Notes: generated by a model not told the origin, from the sequence alone. Counted from the stretch's first letter, positions 16,618 through 24,766 are shown. The stretch is DNA of 40,312 nucleotides from Actinomycetota bacterium (GCA_003157385.1 PMJJ01000008.1:2130-42441); one strand, 5' to 3'. Numbers and translations are program-made.

Positions 16618-17772
16618 CTAAGCCTTCTCCTCCACCGGCTTGGGCACCGGGGCGGGCTCGGCATAGATCGGCACCTTGTTGAACCAAGGCTTCTTGACCT
16701 CGCCGAACTTGGGCTCGGCTATGTACCGGTCGATCACCAGCGTACCCACGTTCCAGAGCAGGATGGATATCGCCACGCCTTCGGGCAGCGGGCTCACCAG
16801 CCTGATGAGGGCAATGAAAAGGCCTATTCCAAGCCCATAGATCCACTTCCCTCGTCTGGTCATCGGACTGGTGGTCCAGTCTGTCGCCATGAAGAAAGCG
16901 CCCAGCCAGATGCCACCTCCGAGCAGCTGGTACAGCGGATGGTTCCACGTCACCAGCATGATGAAGATGAACGCGGCGAATATGCCGACCGGTATGCGCC
17001 AGTCGATCGTTCTGCGGTACAGCAGGAACGCGGCGCCGATCAGCAGCGCCAGTATCGAGACCTCGCCGAGGCTACCGGATTTGAAGCCCAGCACCATCGA
17101 CCAGAAGGAAGGCCTTCCGTTGGAGACGAGCCAGGTCGCTCCGACAGGCGTCGGGCCGGTCACCGTGCTGACGAGCATCCTGCCGCTCTTGAGAAGCGAG
17201 AGCGGTGTGGCGTTCGTGACCGTGTTGACGTAAAGCTTCCCGCCGAGCCCCTGGTACACTACCCTGCCGGAAACGGCGTTGTTGATGACGGTCTGCACGG
17301 GCGTGAAGAACCCTGTCGCCCGCCAGAAGAAAGGCTTCACGAACTTGGTCGTATAGAGAGCCAGCGGCGAGATCATCAGCGCCACGCGCCCGAACAGCGC
17401 GGGGTTGAAGACGTTCTTGCCCAGCCCTCCGAACAGCTCCTTCGCGACCGCGACCGCGAGGAAGGCGCCGATTGCCACTACCCAGAGGGGCGTGGTCGGC
17501 GGCAGCAGGAACGCGAACAGGATTCCCGTCACCATAGCGCTCATGTCGCGTAGAGAATGGGGCCTGCGAAGGATCGCGCGCATGATCAGCTCTGAGAGAG
17601 CCGCCACTATGCACGAGACCAGCATCACGTAGAAGGCCTGGAACCCGAACACGATGATCGCCATTATGGCCGCCGGGGTGAGCGCGATCAGGACGTCGGC
17701 CATCCCGCGCTCGATCGTCTGCCCTTTCTCATGGAGATGGGGGGAGACTGTATACATGAATTTTTCTGCCAC
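16618..17772 (-). CDS. rnfD: RnfD-type membrane flavoprotein
   Basis: About 384 residues, with some nine hydrophobic segments. RnfD is the NqrB-like membrane subunit of Rnf complexes and carries covalent FMN on a Thr. Matching signatures are KELFGGLGKNVFNPALFGR, FFMATDWTTSPMT, and NATPLSLLK, where the Thr (about residue 189) corresponds to the flavinylated Thr of the usual SGATPL motif. The preceding Ser-Gly is replaced by Thr-Asn. GTG 17772 is preferred to GTG 17778 because GGGAGGGG is better spaced. It follows rnfC by 12 bp. RnfA, B, E and G genes are absent, and the partner genes encode a NiFe hydrogenase, so this copy probably serves a hydrogenase complex. Confidence 0.92.
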   Translation of the reverse strand: MAEKFMYTVSPHLHEKGQTIERGMADVLIALTPAAIMAIIVFGFQAFYVMLVSCIVAALSELIMRAILRRPHSLRDMSAMVTGILFAFLLPPTTPLWVVAIGAFLAVAVAKELFGGLGKNVFNPALFGRVALMISPLALYTTKFVKPFFWRATGFFTPVQTVINNAVSGRVVYQGLGGKLYVNTVTNATPLSLLKSGRMLVSTVTGPTPVGATWLVSNGRPSFWSMVLGFKSGSLGEVSILALLIGAAFLLYRRTIDWRIPVGIFAAFIFIMLVTWNHPLYQLLGGGIWLGAFFMATDWTTSPMTRRGKWIYGLGIGLFIALIRLVSPLPEGVAISILLWNVGTLVIDRYIAEPKFGEVKKPWFNKVPIYAEPAPVPKPVEEKA

Positions 17773-17784
17773 TTTCACCCCTCC

Positions 17785-19110
17785 CTATCTCTTCTTCAAA
17801 GCCGCGATCTCGGCTTTAGCTTTTCTTACGTACTGTACGTGAGGGATGTAGGCCGGGCAGGTGTACGAGCAGCAGCCGCACTCGAAGCAGTCCATCGTGC
17901 CCCACAACTCCGCCTTTGCCCAGTCTTCCTTCTGTACAGCTTCCACGATGTAGTTCGGCATCAGGTACATCGGGCACGCCTCGACGCACTTGGTGCATCG
18001 CACGCATCCGTGCTCTTCGCGGATATCCACCAGTTCGTCCGTCAGGACGAGCACTCCGGAAGATCCCTTCACCACGTTGGCGATGGGCTCTTCCTGCGCG
18101 AAGCCCGTCATCGGCCCGCCCATGATGAGCTTGACCGGTCCGTCCGTCGTGCCGCCTGCGGCCTCGATCAGCGCCGCCACCGGCGTGCCGATCTTGGCGA
18201 GGAAGTTTGACGGGTTCTTGATGCCCTGGCCCGTCACGGTGAGCACCCTCTCATAGAGCGGCTTGCCCGTGGACGCGGCCTCGTGCATGGCTATCGCGGT
18301 CCCCACATTCTGGACCAGGCAGCCGACCTCGGCCGGCAGCTTGCCCGGCGGGACCTTCCGTCCCGTCACCGCGCTGATGAGCTGCTTCTCCGAGCCTTCG
18401 GGGTACTTGACCTCGAGGATCTCGACCTCGATGTTGGGCTCGCTCGACGCGGCGGAGCGGACCTTCTCGACGGCGTCCATCTTGTTCGCCTCGATACCGA
18501 TCACGCCGCGCTCGGCGCCGACGCCCTTCATGAACAGCTTCAACCCGGCCACCAGGTCGGCCGGCCTCTCCAGCATCAGCCTGTGGTCGCAGGTCAGGAA
18601 CGGCTCGCACTCGCATGCGTTGATGATCACCACGTCGACCGGCTTGTCCTTGGGTGGGCTCAGCTTGACGTGCGTCGGGAACGCAGCGCCTCCCATCCCC
18701 ACCAGGCCGGCGTTCTTGGCGATCGCCTTGATGTCGTCCGCGCTGAGCTCGTCAACAGACTTGCCCGGCTTCGGCTCCCACTTGGGCTGGTTCGCGTCGG
18801 TGGTGATGACCACGCTCTTCACCTTAGCACCGGTGAAGTTCGGGATGTCCTCGATGGCCTTGACGACGCCGGCGACCGAGGAGAACACAGGGGCGGACAC
18901 GAATGCTTCGGTCTCCCCGATCTTCTGTCCCACCGACACCCTGTCCCCCACGGAGACGAGCGGGCTGTTGGGAGCGCCAATGTGCTGATTCAACGGTATT
19001 GTCACTTCAGCAGGAACAGGCGCCTGTTCGATAGCTTTGGAGGAGGCAAGTTGCTTGTTGTAAGGTGGGTGGATGCCTCCTTTGAAGCTTTTATAGCGTG
19101 TTTTTGCCAA
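17785..19110 (-). CDS. rnfC: RnfC-type NADH/Fe-S subunit
   Basis: 441 residues from TTG 19110 with AAGGTGG 5 nt upstream. RnfC is a peripheral cytoplasmic subunit that binds NAD(H), FMN and two [4Fe-4S] clusters. The N-terminal GGIHPP motif and biotinyl-like domain (VSVGDRVSVGQKIGE) come first. Then come the Gly-rich nucleotide site GLVGMGGAAFPTHVKL, NACECEPFLTCDHRL, KYPEGSEKQLI and GGPMTGF. The ferredoxin-like end has CVRCTKCVEACP (C369, 372, 375, 379) and CFECGCCSYTCP (from C408). All usual parts are present, so it should be catalytically competent towards NAD(H). It sits between the four-helix membrane protein and rnfD. Confidence 0.95.
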   Translation of the reverse strand: MAKTRYKSFKGGIHPPYNKQLASSKAIEQAPVPAEVTIPLNQHIGAPNSPLVSVGDRVSVGQKIGETEAFVSAPVFSSVAGVVKAIEDIPNFTGAKVKSVVITTDANQPKWEPKPGKSVDELSADDIKAIAKNAGLVGMGGAAFPTHVKLSPPKDKPVDVVIINACECEPFLTCDHRLMLERPADLVAGLKLFMKGVGAERGVIGIEANKMDAVEKVRSAASSEPNIEVEILEVKYPEGSEKQLISAVTGRKVPPGKLPAEVGCLVQNVGTAIAMHEAASTGKPLYERVLTVTGQGIKNPSNFLAKIGTPVAALIEAAGGTTDGPVKLIMGGPMTGFAQEEPIANVVKGSSGVLVLTDELVDIREEHGCVRCTKCVEACPMYLMPNYIVEAVQKEDWAKAELWGTMDCFECGCCSYTCPAYIPHVQYVRKAKAEIAALKKR

Positions 19111-19123
19111 TCAGACCACCTTC

Positions 19124-19615
19124 CTACTCGGACTTCTTGACTACGAGGCTGGGGAAGCGTGAGGACGCGGCCCAGCGAGCGTAGAGGTAGATTACGTTGA
19201 CCAGCACCAGGATCCACAGGAATATCTCGTACGTCTTGAATATCCCGGCCACCCCGCCGAACGCGTTCACCATTCCGTGCAGCCAGCCGAAAGGTACGTT
19301 CACTGCAAATGTGAGGAACCAGAACCAGATGGCTAGTATGGCCAGCACGATCCTGAAGGCGCCAAGCGGCTCGTTCCAGCCCTTGGGCCTTCCGATCAAC
19401 GCGTAATACAGGTAGACGACCGAGATGAGCGCGAACGCCCACACCACGAGCCAGTTAAGGTCTCGCATGAGCGCCATGCTCCAGGGGTACCTCCAACCCG
19501 AAGTGAAAGCGTGAAACAGGTAGAACCCCGAGTAGAGCGTCAGCGCAAGCACGCCGAGGTATGCCCAGTACATGGACTTTGCCGGTCCTGGAATAAAGAC
19601 CTTCTTCTCCTTCAC
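19124..19615 (-). CDS. Four-helix membrane protein of the hydrogenase-Rnf operon, family not recognised
   Basis: 163 residues from GTG 19615 with GGGGGTG upstream. Four hydrophobic helices lie at about 17-38, 53-73, 87-107 and 128-148, with short basic loops (GRPKGWNEP). It occupies the place where the cytochrome b subunit follows the large subunit in ordinary membrane-bound NiFe hydrogenases. Only two histidines (H35, H113) are near helix ends, so the multi-His ligand set of HyaC/HupC-type cytochrome b is missing. It may bind one heme, a quinone, or nothing and act as an anchor joining the exported core to RnfD. The gene is 12 bp from the large-subunit stop and 13 bp from the rnfC start. Confidence 0.75.
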   Translation of the reverse strand: MKEKKVFIPGPAKSMYWAYLGVLALTLYSGFYLFHAFTSGWRYPWSMALMRDLNWLVVWAFALISVVYLYYALIGRPKGWNEPLGAFRIVLAILAIWFWFLTFAVNVPFGWLHGMVNAFGGVAGIFKTYEIFLWILVLVNVIYLYARWAASSRFPSLVVKKSE

Positions 19616-19627
19616 ACGGACACCCCC

Positions 19628-21205
19628 TTAGACTACTCGGAATTCCTTGACGCTGTTGTTCTCGGGATGGATGATGTGCACCGCGCAGGCGATGCAGGGG
19701 TCGAACGACCGCACGCACCTGACGACGTTGATCGGGTTGTTTACGTCGGGCACCGGGATGCCGATGAGAGAATTCTCGATCGGTCCCCTGACGCCGCTCT
19801 TGTCGCGGGGCGAGCCGTTCCACGTGGTGGGCACGACCGCCTGGTAGTTCCCGGTCTTTCCGCCGCTGATGGTGATCCAGTGCCCGAGCGCCCCACGAGG
19901 ACCTTCCACCAGTCCCATGCCGTTGGAGCTGTTCGGGATCTGCTTGCCCTTGGGGTCCCAGATGTCGCTGCCGATTCCCAGCGTGAGCTGGTCCAGCCAC
20001 TTGTCCATCTCCAGGGACACGAGCAGGGCCTCGACCGCGCGCGCGCCGATCCTCGGGATGATCCCGAACTTCACGGGCGGCGTCAGTACGCCGATGGCCG
20101 TGGCCAGCGCCATGAACACCGGGTCCTTCTTTATCAGCTGTCGCGCCAGCGGACCGACCTCCATCGGCTTGCCGTTGTAGCGAGGAGCCTTCAGGAACGA
20201 GTACGCTCCCGACTTGGTGACCTGGGGCTCGGTCTTGCCCACGGCGGGCTTGAGGCCTTCGGTCGAGTCGTTGTACCAGGAGTACTTGACCGACTCTGTT
20301 ATCTGCTGGTTGTTGAACGCGCTGGGTGTGAGATTGTAGTTCTCGATGATGCCCGACGGGAAGTACTTGTCCGTCCCCGCCTGGTTCTGGTCGAACCCGC
20401 CGTAGGCCATGAAGTTGCCGCCCGAGTCGCCGGCCTTGATGAACGCCGAGTAGGCCGGCATCGTCGCGACGGCCTTGACGTCCGCCACGTACACGTCGGC
20501 GATCCAGGCCTGCAGGTCGTGCAGCCTCGAGCGGAACGCCGCGATGTTGGTCAGTGTCGGTGGGGTGGTTACTCCACCCGGGATCGTGCCCACGAACGAA
20601 GGCATGCGGCCGTAGAAGATGGTCAGCATCTCCTGGGCTTTCTTGCGCATCTCGAACGCCTGCACGTAGTGTCCCACCAGCTCGGTCGCCAGGTTGGCGT
20701 CGCCCGGTCCTCCCGGCTCGCCGATGTAGTCCGGCGACGCATAGCGGGGCAGGAACGGGTACAGGTCGTTGTTCTTCGCCAGGACGGCGATATTGGCCTG
20801 CAGCAGCTTGAGCGCCGGATCCGTACCGCTGTACTTCAGCACCGCGGTGACATCGACGTAGTCGAGCGCCACCAGGTGGTAGAAGTGCAGGATGTGCGAC
20901 TGGATGTAGTTCGCGCCCAGTGCCAGGTTTCGGATCAGCCTCGCGTTGTTGGGGAGTTTTACCCCCATCGCCGAGTCGAGGTTGTAAGAAGCCGCTGTGC
21001 CGTGCACCAGCGGGCAGACGCCGCATATGCGCTCCATGACCTGCTGCGCGTCCCAGGGATGCTTCCCTTGGATGAGCATCTCGTAGCCGCGGAACATGGT
21101 GCCCGATGACCAGGCATCTGTGACCACGCCATTGGAGACCTCTACGTCGATGCGCAGGTGGCCTTCAATCCTGGTTACGGGGTCAATGCTTATTACTTGC
21201 GCCAC
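19628..21205 (-). CDS. [NiFe] hydrogenase large subunit precursor (group 1 type)
   Basis: 525 residues from GTG 21205, overlapping the small-subunit stop by one base (TAGTG). The L1 motif is RICGVCPLVHG (C61, C64, H68) and L2 is DPCIACAVH (C504, C507, H510), so all four nickel-binding cysteines are present as TGC codons and none is selenocysteine. A 15-residue tail beyond H510 is the peptide removed by the M52 protease. Opening motifs DPVTRIEGHLRIDV and FRGYEMLIQGKHPWDA and the length fit uptake hydrogenases exported with a Tat-bearing small subunit. The active site should therefore face outward and oxidise H2, though reversal is possible. Confidence 0.97.
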   Translation of the reverse strand: MAQVISIDPVTRIEGHLRIDVEVSNGVVTDAWSSGTMFRGYEMLIQGKHPWDAQQVMERICGVCPLVHGTAASYNLDSAMGVKLPNNARLIRNLALGANYIQSHILHFYHLVALDYVDVTAVLKYSGTDPALKLLQANIAVLAKNNDLYPFLPRYASPDYIGEPGGPGDANLATELVGHYVQAFEMRKKAQEMLTIFYGRMPSFVGTIPGGVTTPPTLTNIAAFRSRLHDLQAWIADVYVADVKAVATMPAYSAFIKAGDSGGNFMAYGGFDQNQAGTDKYFPSGIIENYNLTPSAFNNQQITESVKYSWYNDSTEGLKPAVGKTEPQVTKSGAYSFLKAPRYNGKPMEVGPLARQLIKKDPVFMALATAIGVLTPPVKFGIIPRIGARAVEALLVSLEMDKWLDQLTLGIGSDIWDPKGKQIPNSSNGMGLVEGPRGALGHWITISGGKTGNYQAVVPTTWNGSPRDKSGVRGPIENSLIGIPVPDVNNPINVVRCVRSFDPCIACAVHIIHPENNSVKEFRVV

Positions 21206-22362
21206 TATTTCTCACCACCTTCGGCCTCTTCAGGCTTGCTTCCTAGTTGTTTGTACAGGTAATGGGCCCCTATGCCGACCGCGGTAGCGCCGGCGGCCAC
21301 CCACCCGAGTACGTCCGTCGATGGCGAGATGCCCGCGAAGTTGACGTTGGGCAGAGGCTGGTAGAGCGGGGACAGGTCCTTGTAGAACTGGGGTGATGCG
21401 CACCCGTGGCACGGGGCGTTGGCGCCCACGCACCAGTTGACCGCCGAGTTCCAGCGGCGGGTCGGGCAGTCAGCGTAAGTGACCGGCCCTTTACAGCCCT
21501 GCTTGAACATGCAGAGCTTCATGTCGGGGTTCTGGTCGTTCCAGTCTTCCAGGAAGAGGCCCGCGTCGAACGCGGCGCGCCTCTCGCAGTTCTCGTGGAT
21601 GAGCTGGCCGAAGAACGTCTTCGACATCAAGTTGCTGTTGAGGTCCAGCGGCTTGCCTCCCGGGAGCACCTTCAGGGCGATCAGCGCCTGCAGCGCGGTC
21701 CCCAGGAACCAGTCCGGATGCGACGGGCACCCGCCGACGTTGACCATCGGCTTCTTGGGGTCGATCTGCGCGACGATGTCGCTCACCTTGGTCGCCCCCG
21801 TGACACCCGCGTTGGCCGCCGGTATCCCGCCGAACGACGCGCAGTTGCCGTTCGCGATGACGGCCGCCGCGCCGGGCACGAGCTCCTGCATCCACTCGTG
21901 GACTGTCTTGTCTGCGGGGACCTGAACGGAGGTCCCATCCAGGTTCTTCTTCTTGGTGTCGTTCAGGCCGAACGTGCAGTAATCACCATTCTCGCTGAGC
22001 GGGATCGGACCCTCGACCACCAGGACGTAGATGCCCTTTCCGGCCTTGGCCGCGGCTACCGTGTCGTTGATCGCCTGAACCGCCGTCTGTCCGGTACCGC
22101 CCATCACGTTCGGATGATAGCGAACCGAGAGCTTGTCGAGCACTACCTCAGCGACTCCCGGATAGTTGGAGTTCAGGAACGAGACCGAGCACCCCGTGCA
22201 GTTCTGTCCCTGTATCCAGATTATCGGGGGTTTCCCGCTGGTGGAAAGCTGCTCTAGAGCTTTCGCCAGTTGCGGGATCATCGCTTCCGACAGGCCTAAT
22301 AGGGCCGCCGTTGCGCCAGCGTGCTTCAAGAACTGGCGCCTGGTTACCATTTTACCCGTCAA
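21205..22362 (-). CDS. [NiFe] hydrogenase small subunit with Tat signal and C-terminal anchor
   Basis: 385 residues from TTG 22362, with GGAGGTG 7 nt upstream. TRRQFLK (8-14) followed by a hydrophobic stretch is a twin-arginine signal. Proximal cluster ligands are in GQNCTGCSVSF (C55, C58), GNCASFGG and GGCPSHPDW. Distal and medial clusters are in LIHENCERR, QGCKGP, CPTRRWN and CVGANAPCHGCASPQF. Residues about 347-366 form a C-terminal membrane helix (WVAAGATAVGIGAHYLY) with a His, like the anchor of membrane-bound uptake hydrogenases. The core thus lies outside and passes electrons to a membrane partner. The nearby tatA and tatC could serve its export. Confidence 0.97.
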   Translation of the reverse strand: MTGKMVTRRQFLKHAGATAALLGLSEAMIPQLAKALEQLSTSGKPPIIWIQGQNCTGCSVSFLNSNYPGVAEVVLDKLSVRYHPNVMGGTGQTAVQAINDTVAAAKAGKGIYVLVVEGPIPLSENGDYCTFGLNDTKKKNLDGTSVQVPADKTVHEWMQELVPGAAAVIANGNCASFGGIPAANAGVTGATKVSDIVAQIDPKKPMVNVGGCPSHPDWFLGTALQALIALKVLPGGKPLDLNSNLMSKTFFGQLIHENCERRAAFDAGLFLEDWNDQNPDMKLCMFKQGCKGPVTYADCPTRRWNSAVNWCVGANAPCHGCASPQFYKDLSPLYQPLPNVNFAGISPSTDVLGWVAAGATAVGIGAHYLYKQLGSKPEEAEGGEK

Positions 22363-22460
22363 GAACCTTCACCTCCTGATGGTCTGACACGTTTACTGAT
22401 TCTTATTCCGCCTGCTCGCGCAGGGATAAGGACGGATAGAAAGTGATGCTGAGCCCTTGA

Positions 22461-22473
22461 ATACAGATTGTAT
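22461..22473. promoter_or_regulatory. Possible operator: ATACA-N3-TGTAT palindrome
   Basis: A perfect 5-bp inverted repeat with a 3-bp spacer lies about 100 bp before the small-subunit start. A minus-strand TTGACT (22486-22491) and TACAAT (22467-22472) flank or overlap it, but their 13-bp spacing is too short for a normal promoter. It may be a regulator site or chance in an AT-rich stretch. Confidence 0.3.
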
Positions 22474-22594
22474 GTACGAGCCAAAAGTCAAAATAAAGCG
22501 GTTCCTTAAATCTTATCGAAGCACATCGACCAGATGCCGAAGGAAGTGCTCGCCATCTCCACCTTGGGGAACCCAGCGCCCCTCAAATCGCACG

Positions 22595-22625
22595 ATTATA
22601 ATCATTAGAAGCGCGTTCTTGTCAA
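22595..22625 (-). promoter_or_regulatory. Candidate main promoter of the hydrogenase operon
   Basis: On the minus strand a perfect TTGACA (22620-22625) is followed by TGATTATAAT. The -10 can be read as ATTATA at 17-nt or TATAAT at 19-nt spacing. Transcription would start near 22588, giving a leader of about 225 nt before the TTG at 22362. The rest of the 22363-22804 gap holds this leader, the palindrome at 22461, and the plus-strand -10 boxes of the selenium operon. Confidence 0.5.
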
Positions 22626-22774
22626 CACGTCCCACGTCCATCTGGCGAGACCACTCGGGGAGCACGTTTAACGGGGCCCGATCTGCTCCGCAATCGCACC
22701 CGCCGGCGCGAGATCGAGCCGTGAGAGTCTGCCCCTCGGCGGCAGCGGCCCCTCCCATCGCCACGCGCCCGTCC

Positions 22775-22795
22775 TATAATGATTTCAGATATAAT
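22775..22795 (+). promoter_or_regulatory. Tandem TATAAT boxes before the selenium operon
   Basis: Two TATAAT boxes (22775-22780 and 22790-22795), each followed closely by GATT, form a 15-bp-spaced direct repeat. The second ends 9 nt before ATG 22805, so its transcript would begin at or next to the ATG. No good -35 is visible for either. Confidence 0.5.
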
Positions 22796-22804
22796 TGATT
22801 ACCG

Positions 22805-23110
22805 ATGCTAATGGTAGAGAGGAACGAGAAGTTGGATGAAACCTTCGGCCTGGTCCTCTTCGAGTCGACATCCCAGGCCCTGAAGACTGAGAAAGAGTTG
22901 AGGTCCGCGGGAGTGGCCTGCGCGGTCATACCCACGCCGCTCGAGTTCTCCTCCGGCTGCGGCATAGCGCTGTTGATCTCCGAGGCGGAGATGGACGCCG
23001 CCTCGTCCGCCCTCGAAGGGTGCACCGGGCACAGGTTGAAACATCCGTATGTCCGGGATCGAACGGCGCGGCGTCGGCCAGGCGAGGTGGAGGGGGAATC
23101 TATTGAGTGA
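22805..23110 (+). CDS. DUF3343 protein (putative Se/S carrier)
   Basis: 101 residues from ATG 22805. The core, GLVLFESTSQALKTEKELRSAGV, CAVIPTPLEFSSGCGIALLIS and a Cys near the C-terminus, matches DUF3343, a small cysteine protein regularly found with selD, yedF and selA and annotated as a putative selenium/sulfur carrier. The function is not proven. ATG 22805 has no Shine-Dalgarno but sits 9 nt after a TATAAT, so a leaderless start is plausible. TTG 22832, with GAGAGG upstream, would give a protein starting right at the domain. It overlaps selD by 8 nt. Confidence 0.82.
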   Translation: MLMVERNEKLDETFGLVLFESTSQALKTEKELRSAGVACAVIPTPLEFSSGCGIALLISEAEMDAASSALEGCTGHRLKHPYVRDRTARRRPGEVEGESIE

Positions 23111-24155
23111 GGACATCAAGCTGACGAGCTTCGCGCGGATGGCGGGTTGCGCCGCCAAGCTCGGTCCGGCGCACCTCGACGAAGTCCTGGGAAGGCTGCC
23201 GGAGGAGAAAGCCCCCCAGCTGCTGTCCTCCATCCACAGTGGCGAGGACGCGGGCTTATACCTCCTGCAGGACGATCTGGTGCTGGTGCAGACGGTCGAC
23301 TTCTTCCCCCCCATCGTCGACGACCCCTATACCTTCGGGCAGATCGCCGCCGCCAACGCCCTCTCGGACATCTACGCCATGAACGCGAAGCCACTCACCG
23401 CGATGAACCTGGCGGCGTTCCCCTGCGGGCTCGACAAGTGTCACCTGGAGGCGATCCTGCTCGGCGGGTACGACAAGGTGCACGAGGCGGGCGCGATCGT
23501 GATAGGGGGCCACACCATTGAGGACGACGAGCCCAAGTACGGTCTGGCGGTGCTGGGAACCGCGAAGGTCGACGAGATCACGACCCTGCGCGGGGCCCTG
23601 GCCGGCGACGCTCTCATCCTCACCAAGCCGATAGGGACCGGGATAATGACCACGGCCCACAAGGCGGGCATGGCCGGCGAGGCGATCGATGTGGTGATCG
23701 AGTCCATGCGGGAGCTCAATGCCGCATCCGCGTCGACCATCTCATCGAGGGACGTGCACGCCATGACCGACGTCACCGGCTTCGGCCTGGCCAGGCACCT
23801 CTACGACATGATGAAGGCCAGCGGCGTCGCGGCGGAGCTGTGGGCGAAGGAGGTCCCCCTGTTTCCCGAAGTTCTCGCCATGCTGGGTCTCGGCATGGCG
23901 GCGCGCTCGAGCGTGTACGAGAGCCTGAGCGAAGGGAAGGTCGAGGTGGACACGGGCGGGGTGGACGAGCTTCTGGTCCAGTGCATGTTCGACCCGCAGA
24001 CGTCCGGCGGACTGCTGGCCGCCGTACCCCCCGAGCAGGCGGACGAGATCGTCGCCGCCCTGCAGGCGGGCCCGGCACTCCAGGCCGCAGTGGTGGGCAG
24101 GGTCTACGCGTCAGACTTGGCTAAGGTGACCATCAAACATTCGAAGGAAGGCTGA
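23103..24155 (+). CDS. selD: Selenide, water dikinase SelD
   Basis: About 350 residues. SelD makes selenophosphate from selenide and ATP. The start is set at TTG 23103, with GGAGGGGGA 5 nt upstream, overlapping the DUF3343 stop. The ATG at 23049 adds an unrelated N-terminus. The catalytic region is FARMAGCAAKLGP, with Cys16 (not Sec) and Lys19. Also seen are VQTVDFFPPIVDDPYTFGQIAAANALSDIYAM, VIGGHTIEDDEPKYGL, and the C-terminal DPQTSGGLLAAV of the PurM-like fold. It directly precedes yedF (1-bp gap). Confidence 0.96.
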   Translation: MSEDIKLTSFARMAGCAAKLGPAHLDEVLGRLPEEKAPQLLSSIHSGEDAGLYLLQDDLVLVQTVDFFPPIVDDPYTFGQIAAANALSDIYAMNAKPLTAMNLAAFPCGLDKCHLEAILLGGYDKVHEAGAIVIGGHTIEDDEPKYGLAVLGTAKVDEITTLRGALAGDALILTKPIGTGIMTTAHKAGMAGEAIDVVIESMRELNAASASTISSRDVHAMTDVTGFGLARHLYDMMKASGVAAELWAKEVPLFPEVLAMLGLGMAARSSVYESLSEGKVEVDTGGVDELLVQCMFDPQTSGGLLAAVPPEQADEIVAALQAGPALQAAVVGRVYASDLAKVTIKHSKEG

Positions 24156-24156
24156 C

Positions 24157-24756
24157 ATGGAACCCGACATCGATTGCACCGGGCTGCTCTGCCCCGAGCC
24201 GGTGATACGGACCAAGAGCCGGCTGGAGAAAGGGCCGGACCCCTTCACCGTGCTGGTGGACAACGAGACGGCGCGCGACAATGTCACCAGGTTCGCGAAA
24301 ACGATGGGCTGTGAGGTCGGCGTGGAAGCGACAGGCGGGGGCTGGCTGGTCTCCGTCACTCCCTCACCGGCCGGCGGGACCGTGGTCCAGGCAGCGCCGG
24401 AAGGCGAGGGGCCATCCGCTAGGCAGACCGTGTTCCTACTGACGGGCGACGAGATCGGCAGGGGCGAGCCGGAACTGGGGCGCACGCTGATGAAGATGTT
24501 CCTGTTCGCGGCGGCCGAGAGCGACAGCCCGCCCGCTACCCTTATACTCATGAACAGCGGCGTCAGGCTCGTGACCGAAAACGAGGAGACGGCCGCCAGC
24601 GTGAAGAGGCTCGAGCAGGCCGGAACCGAGGTCCTGGTGTGCGGGACCTGTCTCGACTACTACGGCCTCAAGGAGGCGCTGAAGGCGGGCACCGTAAGCA
24701 ACATATACGAGATACAGGGCAAGCTCATTGGCGCGAGCCTGCTCGTTTCCCTATAA
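24157..24756 (+). CDS. yedF: Selenium-metabolism protein YedF (TusA-DsrE fusion)
   Basis: 199 residues from ATG 24157, one base after the selD stop and preceded by GAAGGAAGG. The N-terminal TusA-like domain has IDCTGLLCPEPVIRTK (C7, C12), the sulfurtransferase CPEP signature. A DsrE-like domain follows (TVFLLTGDEIGRG, ILMNSGVRLVTENE, VLVCGTCLDYYGLKE). This two-domain form is the YedF family tied to selenium use. A persulfide/perselenide relay role is likely but not settled. The gene's last codons hold the TATAAT that may drive selA. Confidence 0.92.
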   Translation: MEPDIDCTGLLCPEPVIRTKSRLEKGPDPFTVLVDNETARDNVTRFAKTMGCEVGVEATGGGWLVSVTPSPAGGTVVQAAPEGEGPSARQTVFLLTGDEIGRGEPELGRTLMKMFLFAAAESDSPPATLILMNSGVRLVTENEETAASVKRLEQAGTEVLVCGTCLDYYGLKEALKAGTVSNIYEIQGKLIGASLLVSL

Positions 24757-24757
24757 T
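24728..24757 (+). promoter_or_regulatory. Candidate promoter giving a leaderless selA mRNA
   Basis: TTGGCG (24728-24733) and a perfect TATAAT (24752-24757) are 18 nt apart and overlap the end of yedF. The box ends exactly 9 nt before ATG 24767, the same distance as for the DUF3343 gene, and no Shine-Dalgarno lies between. Confidence 0.55.
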
Positions 24758-24766
24758 TAGTGCACT

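Noticed and set aside
19628-19700. Possible selenocysteine in the hydrogenase large-subunit L2 motif
   Set aside because: Both metal-binding positions are TGC codons and the frame has no internal TGA.
19511-21109. 532-codon plus-strand frame opposite the hydrogenase large subunit
   Set aside because: Composition reflects codon bias of the real gene on the other strand, and no ribosome site or motif was seen.
22461-22491. TTGACT / TACAAT as the hydrogenase promoter
   Set aside because: The 13-bp spacing is too short for a sigma-70 promoter. The pair at 22595-22625 is better.
22513-22764. 83-codon minus-strand frame upstream of the hydrogenase operon
   Set aside because: No ribosome site or motif, and it spans the candidate promoter.
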